In this document: piece by piece, positions 7,923 through 18,201 of the stretch
Position numbering within the stretch: the first letter of the stretch is position 1
How the letters are laid out: each line of letters opens with the position of its first letter
Assembly: GCF_006770265.1 (NCBI RefSeq)
Contig: NZ_CP017194.1
Coordinates: 1,488,001-1,552,000 of the forward strand
Reading direction: 5' to 3'
Length of the DNA: 64,000 nt
Source of the DNA: Lactococcus carnosus
GTDB lineage: Bacteria > Bacillota > Bacilli > Lactobacillales > Streptococcaceae
Notes under the pieces: model-generated
Databases searched by the model: none
Told to the model about the DNA's origin: nothing
What the model saw: the letters and a program-made list of their open reading frames with translations, nothing else
Made by a program: the position numbers and the translations under genes

Positions 7923-10345
7923 AATTTATCGGACTTGTAGGCACAAATGCCAAAGCATCATACAATCGCTTGTTATTGACTTTTATGAAAGATCATTTTA
8001 GCGAGCAAGCAGAAATAGAGATTCTCGAAATTAAAGATGTGCCCATGTTTAACGAATCAAAGGATGTCTCTTATTCCCCTCTCATTCAAGCATTTAATCA
8101 AAAAATAACGGATGCTGATGGTGTGATCATCGCAACGCCAGAATACAATCATTCCATCCCCTCTAGTTTAAAGAGTTTACTTGAATGGTTATCATTTAAT
8201 TTACATCCACTTGATGGCAAACCAGTCATGATCGTCGGAGCTTCATTAGATGTTCAAGGCTCATCACGCGCGCAATTACATTTGCGTCAAATTCTAGATG
8301 CGCCCGGCGTTAACGCAGCAGTCATGCCTGGCTATGAATTCCTACTCGGACAGGCTAATCTTGCCTTTGATGCAGCTGGTCAATTAAAAGTTGAAGGGAC
8401 CATTAATTTCCTTGAAAGCTGTTTCTTGCGATTCATGAGGTTCACTAAAGTCGCTAACTTGTTAAATGTTCCTGAGGATCTTGTTTTTGAACCCGGTGAC
8501 TATGCTGTAACGACTGTTGGTCATAACGGCGACCTACCGATGGTTGTCACATTTACCGAAGATAGCATTAAAACGATCGACATCGATACATCTGGTGAAT
8601 CACAGGGAATAGCTGATGTTGTCTTTACTAGAATGCCAACACAAATCATTGAAGGACAAACCTTAAATGTGGATATCATTTCTGGTGCTTCAGTAACAAG
8701 TAATGGGGTACTTGATGGTGTCGCAAAAGCGGTTAAACTAGCTGGTGCTAATCCTGATACGCTTAGAAAACGCGCAAAAGCGGCAAGCGCACAATATCAT
8801 GGCGACGAAACATATGAGACTGATGTTGTCGTTGTTGGCGCAGGTGGCGCTGGATTAGCTGCTGCTGCTACTATTTTGCAGTCAGGTAAAAAAGTCATCG
8901 TCGTTGAAAAATTCCCAGCTGTAGGTGGGAATACAGTCAGAACTGGCGGCCCTATGAATGCGGCTGATCCTACTTGGCAAAATACATTTGCGGCTAATCT
9001 TGGAGAGAGCCATACCCTACAAGAAATGGCAGCTATCGATGAAAGTCAAATAGACCCAGAATATTTAACAGATTTTAAATCTTTTAAAGCCCAAGTCACA
9101 ACCTACCTGAATGATATCGAGGGGACACAGGGTTACTTGTTTGATTCAGCCATTTTCCATAGACTACAAACCTATCTTGGTGGCAAACGGACTGACCAAC
9201 TCGGCAATGTGATTTATGGTCAATATGATCTAGTCAAAATCCTGACGGACCGCGCTCTAGAGTCTGTTAAATGGCTAGAAGAGATTGGTGTTGCATTTGA
9301 TCCAGATGAAGTGTCAATGCCGGTTGGTGCCCTTTGGCGTCGTGGTCATAAACCACTTAAAAGTGAAGGCTATGCCTTTGTTTCAGCGCTACAAACCTTT
9401 GTTGAAGCAAATGGTGGGAAAATCATTACGGATACACCAGTAGAAAGCCTCATCATCAAAGATGGGCAAGTCAGCGGGATTGAAGGCACTGGTTTAGCTG
9501 GTGGGAAAGTCACTGTTCATGCCAAAGCTGTCATCTTAACAACAGGTGGATTCGGTGCCAATACTAAGATGCTGAAAGCCTATAATACCTACTGGACTGA
9601 AATTGCCGATGACATCAAAACCTCTAATTCTCCAGCAATTACAGGTGATGGTATTGTACTCGGACAAAGTGCTGGAGCTGATTTAACTGGCATGGGATTT
9701 TCTCAAATGATGCCCGTCTCTGATCCTGAGACTGGTGCCTTATTTAGTGGTCTTCAAGTACCACCACAAAACTTCGTCATGGTCAACCAATCAGGTAAAC
9801 GGTTTGTCAATGAATATGGCAGTCGTGACCAGTTAACCCAAGCTGCGATTGATAATGGGTCATTGTTCTACTTGATTGCTGATGAAAACATCAAAAATAC
9901 AGCCTATAATACCAGTCAGGAAAAAATAGATCGTCAAGTTGCAAACGGGACACTATTTAAAGCGGATTCTCTTGAAGCGCTAGCCGAAAAATTAGCAATT
10001 GATCCCACTGTATTCGTCACAACGATCAACAACTATAACAGTTATGTTGATAAGGGAGAAGATCCAGAATTTGGCAAGGATGTGTTTGACTTGAAAGTTG
10101 AACAGGCACCATTTTACGCAACACCAAGAAAACCAGCCGTGCATCATACAATGGGTGGCTTGAAAATCGATACAAAAACGCATGTCTTAGATGCATCTAG
10201 CCAAATCATTCCAGGTCTTTACGCTGCAGGTGAGGTAGCAGGTGGTATCCATGCTGGTAACCGCCTAGGTGGTAACTCTCTAACAGACATCTTCACATTT
10301 GGTCGTATCGCAGGCAAAACTGCGATTGCAGATAAGGTTGACTAA
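7919..10345 (+). CDS. Three-domain soluble fumarate reductase (FMN reductase-FMN_bind-FAD_binding_2)
   Basis: 808 residues from ATG 7919, chosen because GGAGGT lies just upstream and [10 protein letters not shown] matches the paralog. Domains in order: NADPH-dependent FMN reductase (1-175), FMN_bind (about 185-275) with [10 protein letters not shown] and Thr260 as probable covalent FMN site, and a flavocytochrome c type FAD domain (about 300-808) with GAGGAG at 307-312, [12 protein letters not shown] and HHTMGG. It should reduce fumarate (or a related enoate) with NAD(P)H in the cytosol, like the Klebsiella NADH:fumarate reductase, which is flavinylated by ApbE. No signal peptide and no haem motif. 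Substrate could also be urocanate or acrylate-like acids; fumarate is the best guess. Confidence 0.87.
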   Translation: MKFIGLVGTNAKASYNRLLLTFMKDHFSEQAEIEILEIKDVPMFNESKDVSYSPLIQAFNQKITDADGVIIATPEYNHSIPSSLKSLLEWLSFNLHPLDGKPVMIVGASLDVQGSSRAQLHLRQILDAPGVNAAVMPGYEFLLGQANLAFDAAGQLKVEGTINFLESCFLRFMRFTKVANLLNVPEDLVFEPGDYAVTTVGHNGDLPMVVTFTEDSIKTIDIDTSGESQGIADVVFTRMPTQIIEGQTLNVDIISGASVTSNGVLDGVAKAVKLAGANPDTLRKRAKAASAQYHGDETYETDVVVVGAGGAGLAAAATILQSGKKVIVVEKFPAVGGNTVRTGGPMNAADPTWQNTFAANLGESHTLQEMAAIDESQIDPEYLTDFKSFKAQVTTYLNDIEGTQGYLFDSAIFHRLQTYLGGKRTDQLGNVIYGQYDLVKILTDRALESVKWLEEIGVAFDPDEVSMPVGALWRRGHKPLKSEGYAFVSALQTFVEANGGKIITDTPVESLIIKDGQVSGIEGTGLAGGKVTVHAKAVILTTGGFGANTKMLKAYNTYWTEIADDIKTSNSPAITGDGIVLGQSAGADLTGMGFSQMMPVSDPETGALFSGLQVPPQNFVMVNQSGKRFVNEYGSRDQLTQAAIDNGSLFYLIADENIKNTAYNTSQEKIDRQVANGTLFKADSLEALAEKLAIDPTVFVTTINNYNSYVDKGEDPEFGKDVFDLKVEQAPFYATPRKPAVHHTMGGLKIDTKTHVLDASSQIIPGLYAAGEVAGGIHAGNRLGGNSLTDIFTFGRIAGKTAIADKVD

Positions 10346-10388
10346 ATAGAGAATTAGAGGCAACCGTATCGGATAGACTTATCATACG

Positions 10389-10423
10389 AAAAAAATACGA
10401 CAGATCAAATTGTCGTATTTTTT
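10389..10423 (+). terminator. Terminator between fumarate reductase and the ROK gene
   Basis: Perfect 13-bp stem (AAAAAATACGACA with TGTCGTATTTTTT, 8-base loop), T-rich on both strands, so it serves the two convergent genes. Confidence 0.88.
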
Positions 10424-10465
10424 CTATTTCACTTGAATAGGTTAAGGACTCAGGTCTACCTAATT

Positions 10466-11650
10466 CTATAAAGAAAATGTTAGCACATAATCGGATAAGC
10501 CTAATATTTTACGTGAAATCAAGGCGACACCGCCTAGCATCGACGCATCATGGACAGAAGAATCTGAAATAATCAAGTCAGGCTTATGGACACTATCAAG
10601 CTCGTCAACAATCGTCAAAGTAGCTTGTGTAATCTCTGGAAAATTATCAAATATTCTTGAAGAGATAAAAATCGCTTGTGGTGCGTAAAGTTGATTGAGA
10701 TTATAGATGAACGTTGCAATCGCAATCTGCCACTCTGCCATCAAGGGCATGACGCTGCTATCTTTTTCTCTTAGTAGGTCAAGAAATGCTTTGCGTGATA
10801 GATGAGGGATCTGTTTACTGGCTGCAACGCGACTAATTATCGCATTTTCTGAATATAAATCCTCTAGTCTAGGTAAGGTGTCTCCCGCAGTCAGAATTGA
10901 CTCAGGATCAAACATGATCGTCCGTCCTACTTCTCCTGCCAGACCATTCACACCCCTAAAAATTTGCCCGTTACAGATAATACCTACGCCAATCCCATTA
11001 TGGATATTTAATGAAATAAAGTCTTGATACTCAATCGTCTCATCATACACATGGTAATCTCGATAAAAAATAGCAGCAAGGTTTGCTTCATTTTCCATGA
11101 TAACCGGTACATTTGTCAATTTTTCTAATTCCCCAACCAAGTCGAAGGCATCAAAATCAAAGAAAGGACTATAAATAATTTGATTATTAAAGACAGGGGC
11201 ATGTACAGCGATAGAGATACCAACCAAGCCATTGATTGTATCAGGGATCGCTATCGTATCGATGATTTTCTTCATCTCCTCAAAGACTGGCCCAACTTCC
11301 TTTGATTTAATAGCGATTGCCCCATCACGAATCGTTTCTCCACTCAAATGGTTGAGGGTATATCTCAAATGTCTAACCCCAAAATCAAAAGCTAAGACAT
11401 AGCCATATTGCCGATTAAAGCGGATCATACTCGGTTTTCTACCACCAACGTTTGACGATTCGCCAATACCCAGTTCTTGAACAAACCCTTCAGCTTCCAA
11501 ATCTAAAAAAATAGAAGAGACTGTTGACTTTTGTAGGCCAACTAGTTTAGAAATTGAGCTTCGAGATGTTTTATCGGCATTAAATAGCGTTTGTAGGACT
11601 AGCTTACGATTATTTTCTCGAACAACATCAAGATTTGCTTTTTTTGCCAT
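10466..11650 (-). CDS. ROK-family repressor (XylR-like), lacking the zinc motif
   Basis: About 394 residues from ATG 11650, chosen over the upstream GTG 11659 because an AGGGGTG site is correctly placed for the ATG. An N-terminal winged helix (SRSSISKLVGLQKSTVSSIF) precedes the GGRKP hinge and a sugar-kinase-like ROK domain. The usual CxCGxxGC zinc cluster is missing: after NGLAGEVGRTIMFDPES there is no Cys pair. It is the last gene on this strand after kdgK but has its own strong promoter, in which a XylR-like operator overlaps the -35 box, suggesting autoregulation. It may be the regulator of xylB, whose promoter has a near-identical operator. Confidence 0.85.
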   Translation of the reverse strand: MAKKANLDVVRENNRKLVLQTLFNADKTSRSSISKLVGLQKSTVSSIFLDLEAEGFVQELGIGESSNVGGRKPSMIRFNRQYGYVLAFDFGVRHLRYTLNHLSGETIRDGAIAIKSKEVGPVFEEMKKIIDTIAIPDTINGLVGISIAVHAPVFNNQIIYSPFFDFDAFDLVGELEKLTNVPVIMENEANLAAIFYRDYHVYDETIEYQDFISLNIHNGIGVGIICNGQIFRGVNGLAGEVGRTIMFDPESILTAGDTLPRLEDLYSENAIISRVAASKQIPHLSRKAFLDLLREKDSSVMPLMAEWQIAIATFIYNLNQLYAPQAIFISSRIFDNFPEITQATLTIVDELDSVHKPDLIISDSSVHDASMLGGVALISRKILGLSDYVLTFSL

Positions 11651-11735
11651 TTCACTCACCCCTAGTTCAGTATGTCATGCGCTTCATCTATTCATTAGAT
11701 TAACTTAACTTTAACATCTGTTCTCTCTCTTTTTT

Positions 11736-11768
11736 ATTATACCATATATGTTAGTTGGGTCAACGAAC
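11736..11768 (-). promoter_or_regulatory. Promoter and XylR-like operator of the first ROK gene
   Basis: Minus-strand TTGACC (11758-11763) and TATAAT (11736-11741), spacer 16 bp. Over the -35 box lies the dyad GTTAGTTG-GGT-CAACGAAC (11750-11768). Half-sites GTTAGT and ACGAAC are 7 bp apart, the same layout as the Bacillus XylR operator and the site before xylB. Confidence 0.75.
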
Positions 11769-11787
11769 TTTTGTAAGCAAGATTAGC

Positions 11788-12789
11788 TTAACGCTTGATG
11801 TCTCCAGACCCTTGCTTTTGAAACCTTAGTACTTCTCTTTCAGTAAACAGGTTACGGTCCCCTTCGATTGTGTGCTTGAGGACACATGCCGCTGTCCCAA
11901 ATGTGATGATTTCCTGTACATCCCACCCCTTTAAAATACCATGTAAGATACCAGCTGAAAAAGCATCCCCACTACCAACACGGTCAATGATCGGGCTGAT
12001 GTGATATGCTTGAGACATGCTCAAGTGTCCATCCCTATAAATAAACCCTTGTAAGTCATTTTCTGAAGCCGATCTGACTTGACGCTTGGTCGAATAAATG
12101 ACAGCAAGATTCGGATAGGTCGCTACCATTTTCTGATAGCAAGTTAGCAAGTCAACTGATATCGCTTTGTCATCAAATAAGGCTAGAATGTATCTGGCAT
12201 CCAGCTCACCTGCCGAACAATAGTCAACTAGTGGTAATAACTCCCGAATAACCAGACCTGCAGCTGCTTGTGTCCAAAGTTTGCCTCGATAGTTGATATC
12301 CAAACTGATTTTACACCCTGCTAGCCTGGCTTTTTGAATGAGTTGTTTGGTTAAGACTTGCCAGTCCTCAGATAAAGCTGGGGTAATCCCTGAGATATGA
12401 AACAAGTCAATCCCTGTAAACAGCGTGGCATCTTGCCATATATCATTTGAGATTTGAGAAAAACTTGAGTATGCACGGTCATATATGACCTGACTCCCGC
12501 GCTGACTGACACCTGTCTCTAGATAATAAGTCCCTAAACGTTCGCCACCAAATAGCAAATAATCCGTATGCACCCCATAATACTGTAAGTGTTGTTTGAT
12601 ACCTAGACCTAGTAGGTTATCTGGCACCAGACTGGCAAAGTAGGCGTCATGACCAAAATTTGCTAAAGAAATGGCAACGTTAGCTTCACCACCCCCATAA
12701 TGACAGCTCATAGATGACGTCTGTGATAAACGCTGCCCGGTTGCTGATGACAAACGTAGCATGATTTCACCTAAGGTTAATATTTTCAT
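11788..12789 (-). CDS. kdgK: 2-keto-3-deoxygluconate kinase
   Basis: PfkB-family sugar kinase of 333 residues that phosphorylates KDG to KDPG. Seen: GEIMLRLS at the N terminus, substrate-binding GGGEANVAISLANFG near residue 32, and the PfkB signature DRVGSGDAFSAGILHG near residue 265 with the catalytic Asp. It is the last enzyme gene of the uxaC-uxuB-uxuA-kdgA-kdgK operon, 14 bp after kdgA, and provides the substrate of the aldolase encoded just upstream. PfkB kinases vary in substrate, but the operon makes KDG very likely. Confidence 0.92.
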   Translation of the reverse strand: MKILTLGEIMLRLSSATGQRLSQTSSMSCHYGGGEANVAISLANFGHDAYFASLVPDNLLGLGIKQHLQYYGVHTDYLLFGGERLGTYYLETGVSQRGSQVIYDRAYSSFSQISNDIWQDATLFTGIDLFHISGITPALSEDWQVLTKQLIQKARLAGCKISLDINYRGKLWTQAAAGLVIRELLPLVDYCSAGELDARYILALFDDKAISVDLLTCYQKMVATYPNLAVIYSTKRQVRSASENDLQGFIYRDGHLSMSQAYHISPIIDRVGSGDAFSAGILHGILKGWDVQEIITFGTAACVLKHTIEGDRNLFTEREVLRFQKQGSGDIKR

Positions 12790-12803
12790 CTCTTACCCAC
12801 TTT

Positions 12804-13451
12804 TTATTGCTGAGAAATTTCAGCATATTTTTCAGCATATTGTTTTGCCATCGCTGTGACACCAGCATAATCGCCACTAGTTGCTGGGGCTAGCAGATTA
12901 CCACCCGCACCGACAGCGATCACGCCTGCTTTAAACCAGTCGGCTAAATTGGCTACGGACACCCCACCTGTTGGCATGATGTTAAGTTGGGGCAATGGGG
13001 CTTTAAAACTTGAGATAATACTAGGATCATAGACATTACCTGGAAAAAGTTTAATGATGTCTACCCCTGCCTTAAGTGCAGTCTTCATTTCAGTAATCGT
13101 CATACAGCCCGGTAGATAAGGGATTTGATAGAGATTACAGATTTCAGCGGTTGCTTGGTCAAACGTTGGGCTGACGATGAATGTTGCACCAGACATGATT
13201 GCTAGTCTTGCAGTTATGGCATCCAGGACTGTCCCAGCACCAATCACAATGTCGTCATGATCTTGATATGCGGCGCGCAACTCTGAAATTGCTTGACTAG
13301 CATCTGGAACCGTATAGGTTATCTCAAGACCAACAATCCCACCTAAAACAAGGGCATTTGCAGCCTTTACCGCCGCCTCTTTTGACTCACCACGAACAAC
13401 AGCAATCACACCTGCCGATGCAATCTGATTTAAAATAACTTGTTTTTTCAT
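12804..13451 (-). CDS. kdgA: KDPG/KHG aldolase
   Basis: Splits 2-keto-3-deoxy-6-phosphogluconate into pyruvate and glyceraldehyde 3-phosphate, the end step of hexuronate breakdown. 215 residues from ATG 13451, chosen because GAGGTG stands 6 bases before it; the longer frame would overlap uxuA. Motifs: IAVVRGES, GLEITYTVPDA with the catalytic Glu, GAGTVLD, FIVSPTFD, and ADIIKLFPGN-like DIIKLFPGNVYDP with the Schiff-base Lys, then MPTGGVS. It sits between uxuA and kdgK. Confidence 0.95.
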   Translation of the reverse strand: MKKQVILNQIASAGVIAVVRGESKEAAVKAANALVLGGIVGLEITYTVPDASQAISELRAAYQDHDDIVIGAGTVLDAITARLAIMSGATFIVSPTFDQATAEICNLYQIPYLPGCMTITEMKTALKAGVDIIKLFPGNVYDPSIISSFKAPLPQLNIMPTGGVSVANLADWFKAGVIAVGAGGNLLAPATSGDYAGVTAMAKQYAEKYAEISQQ

Positions 13452-13462
13452 CCCACACCTCA

Positions 13463-14539
13463 TCACATATGTCTCTTTTCTAATGCTTCCCACAGGCCAG
13501 TCAAGTACATGGCACCAAGGGCTCTATCATATAGCCCATATCCTGGCCGACCTGTTTCTCCCCAAATCATGCGACCATGATCCGGACGAATATAGCCATC
13601 AAATCCATTATCGTATAAGGCTGCCATGACCTCAAATAAATCATGTGAGCCATAGGGACTATAATGGGCTGATTCATAACAGTCACGCCCGCCTGCTTCT
13701 ATAAACTTGACATTTCTAACGTGGGCAAAAGGAATCCGATCTCGTTTGGCAAACTCTGCCACAATCGCAACTAGATCATTATCAGGATCTTCACCGATAG
13801 AGCCTGTACACATGGTAATCCCATTATAGGGCGAATCAACTCCCTCACAAATAAACGCTAGGTCATCACGATTCTTAACGATGCGCGGCAAGCCAAAAAT
13901 AGAATAGGGTGGGTCATCTGGGTGGATAGCCATTTTAATATCAACTGCCTCACAAACCGGGATAATTTGCTGTAGAAAATAGGTGAGATTGTTTCTCAGA
14001 TCTGCTTCTGTTACATCTTGATATTGGGCGATGAGTTTTGTGATATCTACTAGACGTTCTGGTTCCCATCCTGGTAAGGCTAGGCCTTCGTTTTGTGACA
14101 TGACATCATCAGCGACTTCTTGCGGCGTTTTTTGGACTCCTTCTAGGAAGAAGGCCATGGTTGTTGACCCATCTTCTAGTGGATAGGCCATTTCCGTCTT
14201 CATCCAATCAAAGACTGGCATAAAATTATAGCAGATCACTTTAATGCCAATTTTTGCCAGGCGACGAATCGTCTCTTTATAATTCTCTATGTATCTATCA
14301 CGTGAGGGCAAGCCTAACTTAATATCCTCATGAATATTTACTGATTCGATTACTTCTAAGGTTAACCCTGCTTGTTCAACATCTGTTTTAAGTGCTAAAA
14401 TTTTATCTTCTGGCCAAACTTCCCCTACTGGGACATCAAACAAACTACCGACGATCCCTGTCATTCCAGGGACTTGTCGAATGTAGTCAATCTTAACTGG
14501 ATCATCTTGTTTACCATACCAACGCATCGTCATTTTCAT
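13463..14539 (-). CDS. uxuA: Mannonate dehydratase
   Basis: Dehydrates D-mannonate to 2-keto-3-deoxygluconate. 358 residues from ATG 14539 ([15 protein letters not shown]), preceded by a GAGAG site; the upstream TTG start in the open frame would overlap uxuB and is unlikely. The Gram-positive UxuA length is about 360. Features include the N-terminal RWYG motif, [20 protein letters not shown] with metal ligands, [19 protein letters not shown] and [11 protein letters not shown] near the C terminus. It works between uxuB and kdgK products and lies between these genes. Confidence 0.95.
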   Translation of the reverse strand: MKMTMRWYGKQDDPVKIDYIRQVPGMTGIVGSLFDVPVGEVWPEDKILALKTDVEQAGLTLEVIESVNIHEDIKLGLPSRDRYIENYKETIRRLAKIGIKVICYNFMPVFDWMKTEMAYPLEDGSTTMAFFLEGVQKTPQEVADDVMSQNEGLALPGWEPERLVDITKLIAQYQDVTEADLRNNLTYFLQQIIPVCEAVDIKMAIHPDDPPYSIFGLPRIVKNRDDLAFICEGVDSPYNGITMCTGSIGEDPDNDLVAIVAEFAKRDRIPFAHVRNVKFIEAGGRDCYESAHYSPYGSHDLFEVMAALYDNGFDGYIRPDHGRMIWGETGRPGYGLYDRALGAMYLTGLWEALEKRHM

Positions 14540-14558
14540 CTTTTTTCTCTCTTCTTTA

Positions 14559-16208
14559 TTATTTTTCAATCAGCTTAGCATGTGATGCTAAGGTCTCTTT
14601 CAGCACACGTCTTACACTAGCAGGGCCTTGTATCAGTTGGGCAAAAAATCCTGATATTTTATCAGATAGGCCAATCTCGACCAAGTCAACGCCAAAAATG
14701 CGTTTGTTACTTAAAATCGGTGCTAGCACAGGCCGCATATCTGCTTGATCACCCAATGCCACACTTGATAGCTGTGATTGGAGTTCATCAAGCAAGGGAT
14801 CAGAACTGACCTCAAATGGGAGACCTTGATCATCAACTGCTAGTAAATAGCGACACCATGCAGCAATCGTTAAGGGAATGAAGGTTAATGCCTGCACCTC
14901 TTTATCAGGTGCTAAGACATACGCTTTTAGCGTTTCACCAAAGCGTATCCCAATCTTTTGAGAGGTGTCAGCTGCAATTCTTTGCGGTGTATCAGGAATA
15001 TTAGGATTAGCAAAGCGTTGATAAATGACTTCATTCATAAAGGCAACCGGGTCAATAATGCCTGGATTTTCTACCACAGGCAAGCCTTCAACAAACCCTA
15101 TTTGTTCAATCAAACTTAATAAATCCTTGTCATTGACTTCCTTGTAGATGCGATCAAAGCCAAGTAAACACCCGAAAATAGCAAGCGTTGTGTGTAAGGG
15201 ATTCAAGCATGTACATACTTTCATCAGGTCTGCCTTATTGATCGTATCACGGTTACTTAATAACACCCCACTAGCCTTGTCAAGTGCTGGCCGACCATTT
15301 GGAAAGTCATCTTCTATTGCCAGATAGTGAACTGCTTCTGTATTGACAAAAGCTGATAAGCGCATGCCTTGTGTGGTTGAGATAAATGGTAGCATATCAT
15401 CAATCCCTGCGTCAGCTAGCTGCTTGCCAATCTCCTGATTCGGCTGTGGCGTAATGCGATCAATCATGGATAAGGGGAAACTAACCTTATCTCCTAGTTT
15501 GACATAATCAATAAAGGCTTGTGTAACATACCCTGCTGTCTGCCAGCTGTCTGCAATTTCAAGGATTGCAGCCTTCAATCTATCCCCATTATGGGAAAAA
15601 TTATCAGTCGATACGACAGCCAGCGGGGAAGCACCACCTATAAATCGCTCATATAAAAGGCAAGCTAACTGAGACATGGTATGTTGCATATTTTCAAACT
15701 TGACGACTGCCTGCGTATCAGCAACAACCTTTGGTAATAATTTGCCGGAGGAGTCCTTGATGGCATAGCCTTTTTCTGTAATGGTTATCGTGACCAACTT
15801 TAGACTGGAATTTTGAAAGACTGTTCGTAATCTCGCCACATCTTCTGGCCGACTGGCATGCGCAAACAAGCTCTCAGCAGTCGATGCAACCAGCTCTCTA
15901 TCAAAAGTCCCATCCGCTTTCATCACCACAGTCAAGGACCGATTATCAAATCTGTGATAAAGGTCGTCAATCATATCCTTACCAAAAGTTTCCACAAGCA
16001 CAATACCTGCCGTCATATCCCCACTATTTAGCAACTCTTGTGCGACTTGCGTGTGAAAACAGCGATATAAGTTACCACCACCAAAATGAACCCACTCCGG
16101 ATTGTCTAGCGTATGTTGTCGGATGAGGGACGTATCATATTTTGGTATCGTGATTGCTTGTTGCGCAAACAGCTCGCTGTGCGTTAGATAGTTATCTGTT
16201 AGTTTCAT
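14559..16208 (-). CDS. uxuB: Fructuronate reductase (mannitol dehydrogenase family)
   Basis: NAD-dependent reduction of D-fructuronate to D-mannonate. 549 residues, typical for the long-chain polyol dehydrogenase family: an N-terminal Rossmann domain beginning [13 protein letters not shown] near residue 39, [13 protein letters not shown] near the middle and a helical C-terminal domain with [17 protein letters not shown]. The ATG at 16208 follows GAGGAG. It lies 15 bp after uxaC and directly before uxuA. Tagaturonate or mannitol are alternative substrates of the family, but the neighbours favour fructuronate. Confidence 0.93.
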   Translation of the reverse strand: MKLTDNYLTHSELFAQQAITIPKYDTSLIRQHTLDNPEWVHFGGGNLYRCFHTQVAQELLNSGDMTAGIVLVETFGKDMIDDLYHRFDNRSLTVVMKADGTFDRELVASTAESLFAHASRPEDVARLRTVFQNSSLKLVTITITEKGYAIKDSSGKLLPKVVADTQAVVKFENMQHTMSQLACLLYERFIGGASPLAVVSTDNFSHNGDRLKAAILEIADSWQTAGYVTQAFIDYVKLGDKVSFPLSMIDRITPQPNQEIGKQLADAGIDDMLPFISTTQGMRLSAFVNTEAVHYLAIEDDFPNGRPALDKASGVLLSNRDTINKADLMKVCTCLNPLHTTLAIFGCLLGFDRIYKEVNDKDLLSLIEQIGFVEGLPVVENPGIIDPVAFMNEVIYQRFANPNIPDTPQRIAADTSQKIGIRFGETLKAYVLAPDKEVQALTFIPLTIAAWCRYLLAVDDQGLPFEVSSDPLLDELQSQLSSVALGDQADMRPVLAPILSNKRIFGVDLVEIGLSDKISGFFAQLIQGPASVRRVLKETLASHAKLIEK

Positions 16209-16223
16209 TAGGTAGCTCCTCTT

Positions 16224-17648
16224 CTATTTGTCTGAGTCACTGAGTGAGTTGAACTTAAAATAGGACTTGGCATTGTTGTAGCAGATGTCTCCTATCAGTT
16301 GACTGAGTAAGGTCAGATTATCTGGATAAAGCCCTCTTTTCACCTTATCAGCAATATAATTAGCCAAAATACGACGAAAATAATCATGGCGTGAATAACT
16401 AAGAAAACTTCTGGAATCTGTTAGCATGCCAACAAAGTTCATCAGTAGCCCGTTATCAGCGAGACTTTCCATCTGACTAATCATGCCTCTATAAGTATCA
16501 TTAAACCACCAGCCTGCACCAAACTGCACCCGACTTCTGATGCCGTCATCATTCATCTGGAAGTTAGCACAGCTTGTCACGATCAGATCGTTTTGGCTTG
16601 GATTAGTCGTATACAGAATCGTCCTGGGTAACTCATTTGTTTGATCAAGCGCATCTAGCAAACGGTTTAGCTGCCAAGCAAGATCAGATTGATCATAACT
16701 GCTATCTCCACCACTATCAGCACCTGCTAGCTCAAACAAGCGGGTATTGGTCTGACGCATTGCACCAAAGTGTAGTTGCATGACCCAGTCATAGCGCTTA
16801 TATAGTCTACCTAAGGCAACCATCAGTTGACCTTGCCATTTGGCGACTTCATCAGCCGTGAGTTGCTGTTTGCTCATTGCTTTGTTAAAAATTCGATCCA
16901 GTTCCTCTGGACTGGCAGGTGCATATCGTAAAGCTGTAAAGCCATGATCACTTACGCTACCGCCATTTGCTGTGAAGTATCGCAGTCGTGTTTCTAGAAA
17001 CTCAACCAAATCTAGAAACCCCGTCACCTTACTGCCTCTAAATTCAGATATGCTCTGTATATAATCGCTAAACCCACATGCCTCAATCCCGATCACTGGA
17101 TCAGGACGAAAACTTGGTGAAACTTGACAAGGGAAGGTTGAAGCCGCAAGCTGTTGGTGGTAGCTTAAGTCACTTAACATATCGTCAGTCGTCCCGATGT
17201 ATTTGACATTAGCAGCTAAAATCAAGGACTGAGCTGTGACCTCATGTACACTCAGATAGTGATTACATGCCTTAAAAATCCGCTCCGCACTTTCCCTACT
17301 CAGCAGTTCTGTGATGCCAAAAAATTGCTTTAACTCTAAATGTGTCCAATGATAAAGCGGATTGCCTAATGAACGCTCAACAGTTTGTGCCCAGGAATAA
17401 AATTTTTCCCACTCACTGGCATCCCCTGTGATAGCAGCCTCCGGTATCCCACATGCCCGCATCGCTCGCCATTTATAGTGATCCCCAGAAAGCCATAGCT
17501 CCGTTATTGAGTCGAATCTCACATTTTCAGCAATTTGCTTCGGATCTAAATGGCAGTGGTAATCAATAATTGGTGCTTTTTCTGCAACATCATGAAATAG
17601 CGACTTTGCTAGATCACTCTCAAGTAAAAAATCATTATCAATAAACAT
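16224..17648 (-). CDS. uxaC: Glucuronate isomerase
   Basis: Isomerises D-glucuronate to D-fructuronate (and galacturonate to tagaturonate), the entry step of the branch. 474 residues. Seen: PIIDYHCHLDPKQIAENV near residue 31 with metal-binding His residues, LWLSGDHYKWRAMRACG, HWTHLELKQFFGI and C-terminal MLTDSRSFLSYSRHDYFRRI. The ATG follows GGAGGAAAT. It is the first gene of the hexuronate operon. Its 280-base leader begins at a promoter holding a perfect cre site. Substrate glucuronate would come from the GH67 enzyme encoded at 21708-23669. Confidence 0.96.
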   Translation of the reverse strand: MFIDNDFLLESDLAKSLFHDVAEKAPIIDYHCHLDPKQIAENVRFDSITELWLSGDHYKWRAMRACGIPEAAITGDASEWEKFYSWAQTVERSLGNPLYHWTHLELKQFFGITELLSRESAERIFKACNHYLSVHEVTAQSLILAANVKYIGTTDDMLSDLSYHQQLAASTFPCQVSPSFRPDPVIGIEACGFSDYIQSISEFRGSKVTGFLDLVEFLETRLRYFTANGGSVSDHGFTALRYAPASPEELDRIFNKAMSKQQLTADEVAKWQGQLMVALGRLYKRYDWVMQLHFGAMRQTNTRLFELAGADSGGDSSYDQSDLAWQLNRLLDALDQTNELPRTILYTTNPSQNDLIVTSCANFQMNDDGIRSRVQFGAGWWFNDTYRGMISQMESLADNGLLMNFVGMLTDSRSFLSYSRHDYFRRILANYIADKVKRGLYPDNLTLLSQLIGDICYNNAKSYFKFNSLSDSDK

Positions 17649-18201
17649 ATTTCCTCCGTTTTATACGTGATATGAGTTGGCAACAGCGCTTCTCATCATC
17701 ACTTGACATCGGTTTAGCCTTTTCAACACTCAGCTAAACCCGTCTACTTTTAAAAAGCAGTTAGTTTCTAAAAAAATCTTTTTCGACTTATAGTTACCAA
17801 CCCATTTTTATAACAGTAAATAATTAGTTATATCCCTTATATCTCATGCTGAAATCATTAGGGTTATTGTAAAAAATAATTTTAAAACGCAATAATTAAA
17901 TAGGTTAGTAATAATTATTAACTAACTCGTGATAATTACATTGTAATCGTTTTCATGTTTTTTTGCAAGTCCTTATTTAACTTTATTTTTTTCAGTATGT
18001 AGATACGCTTATTTGTTTTACAATAAGGGAATAATCTGATACATCATTTTATTTATGATACCTTGAAAGCTAAAATACCAATTAATCACAACATACAAAC
18101 TAATGTTTTCCCTTTAGCCTATTTTTTGATACAATATAGGGATAGCGATAGGTTTAGATCAGCTATTCTTAAACGCAGATTAAAAAGAAAGTGTCCACTC
18201 T
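17649..18201. other. 553-bp divergent control region between uxaC and the second ROK gene
   Basis: No gene. It holds the uxaC promoter with cre and dyad (17904-17968) and a probable promoter of the ROK gene: an extended -10 TGATACAAT near 18129-18137. The remaining uxaC leader of about 280 bases has no hairpin that I could assign. Confidence 0.6.
17904..17968 (-). promoter_or_regulatory. uxaC promoter with cre site and ROK-type dyad
   Basis: Minus-strand TTGCAA (17963-17968) and TACAAT (17940-17945), spacer 17 bp. A sequence matching the CcpA cre consensus at all 16 positions lies at 17941-17956, inside the spacer and -10. Just downstream is a 23-bp dyad, GTTAGT-N11-ACTAAC (17904-17926), whose centre is also nearly palindromic. 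This predicts catabolite repression by CcpA and control by one of the two ROK regulators. Confidence 0.78.
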
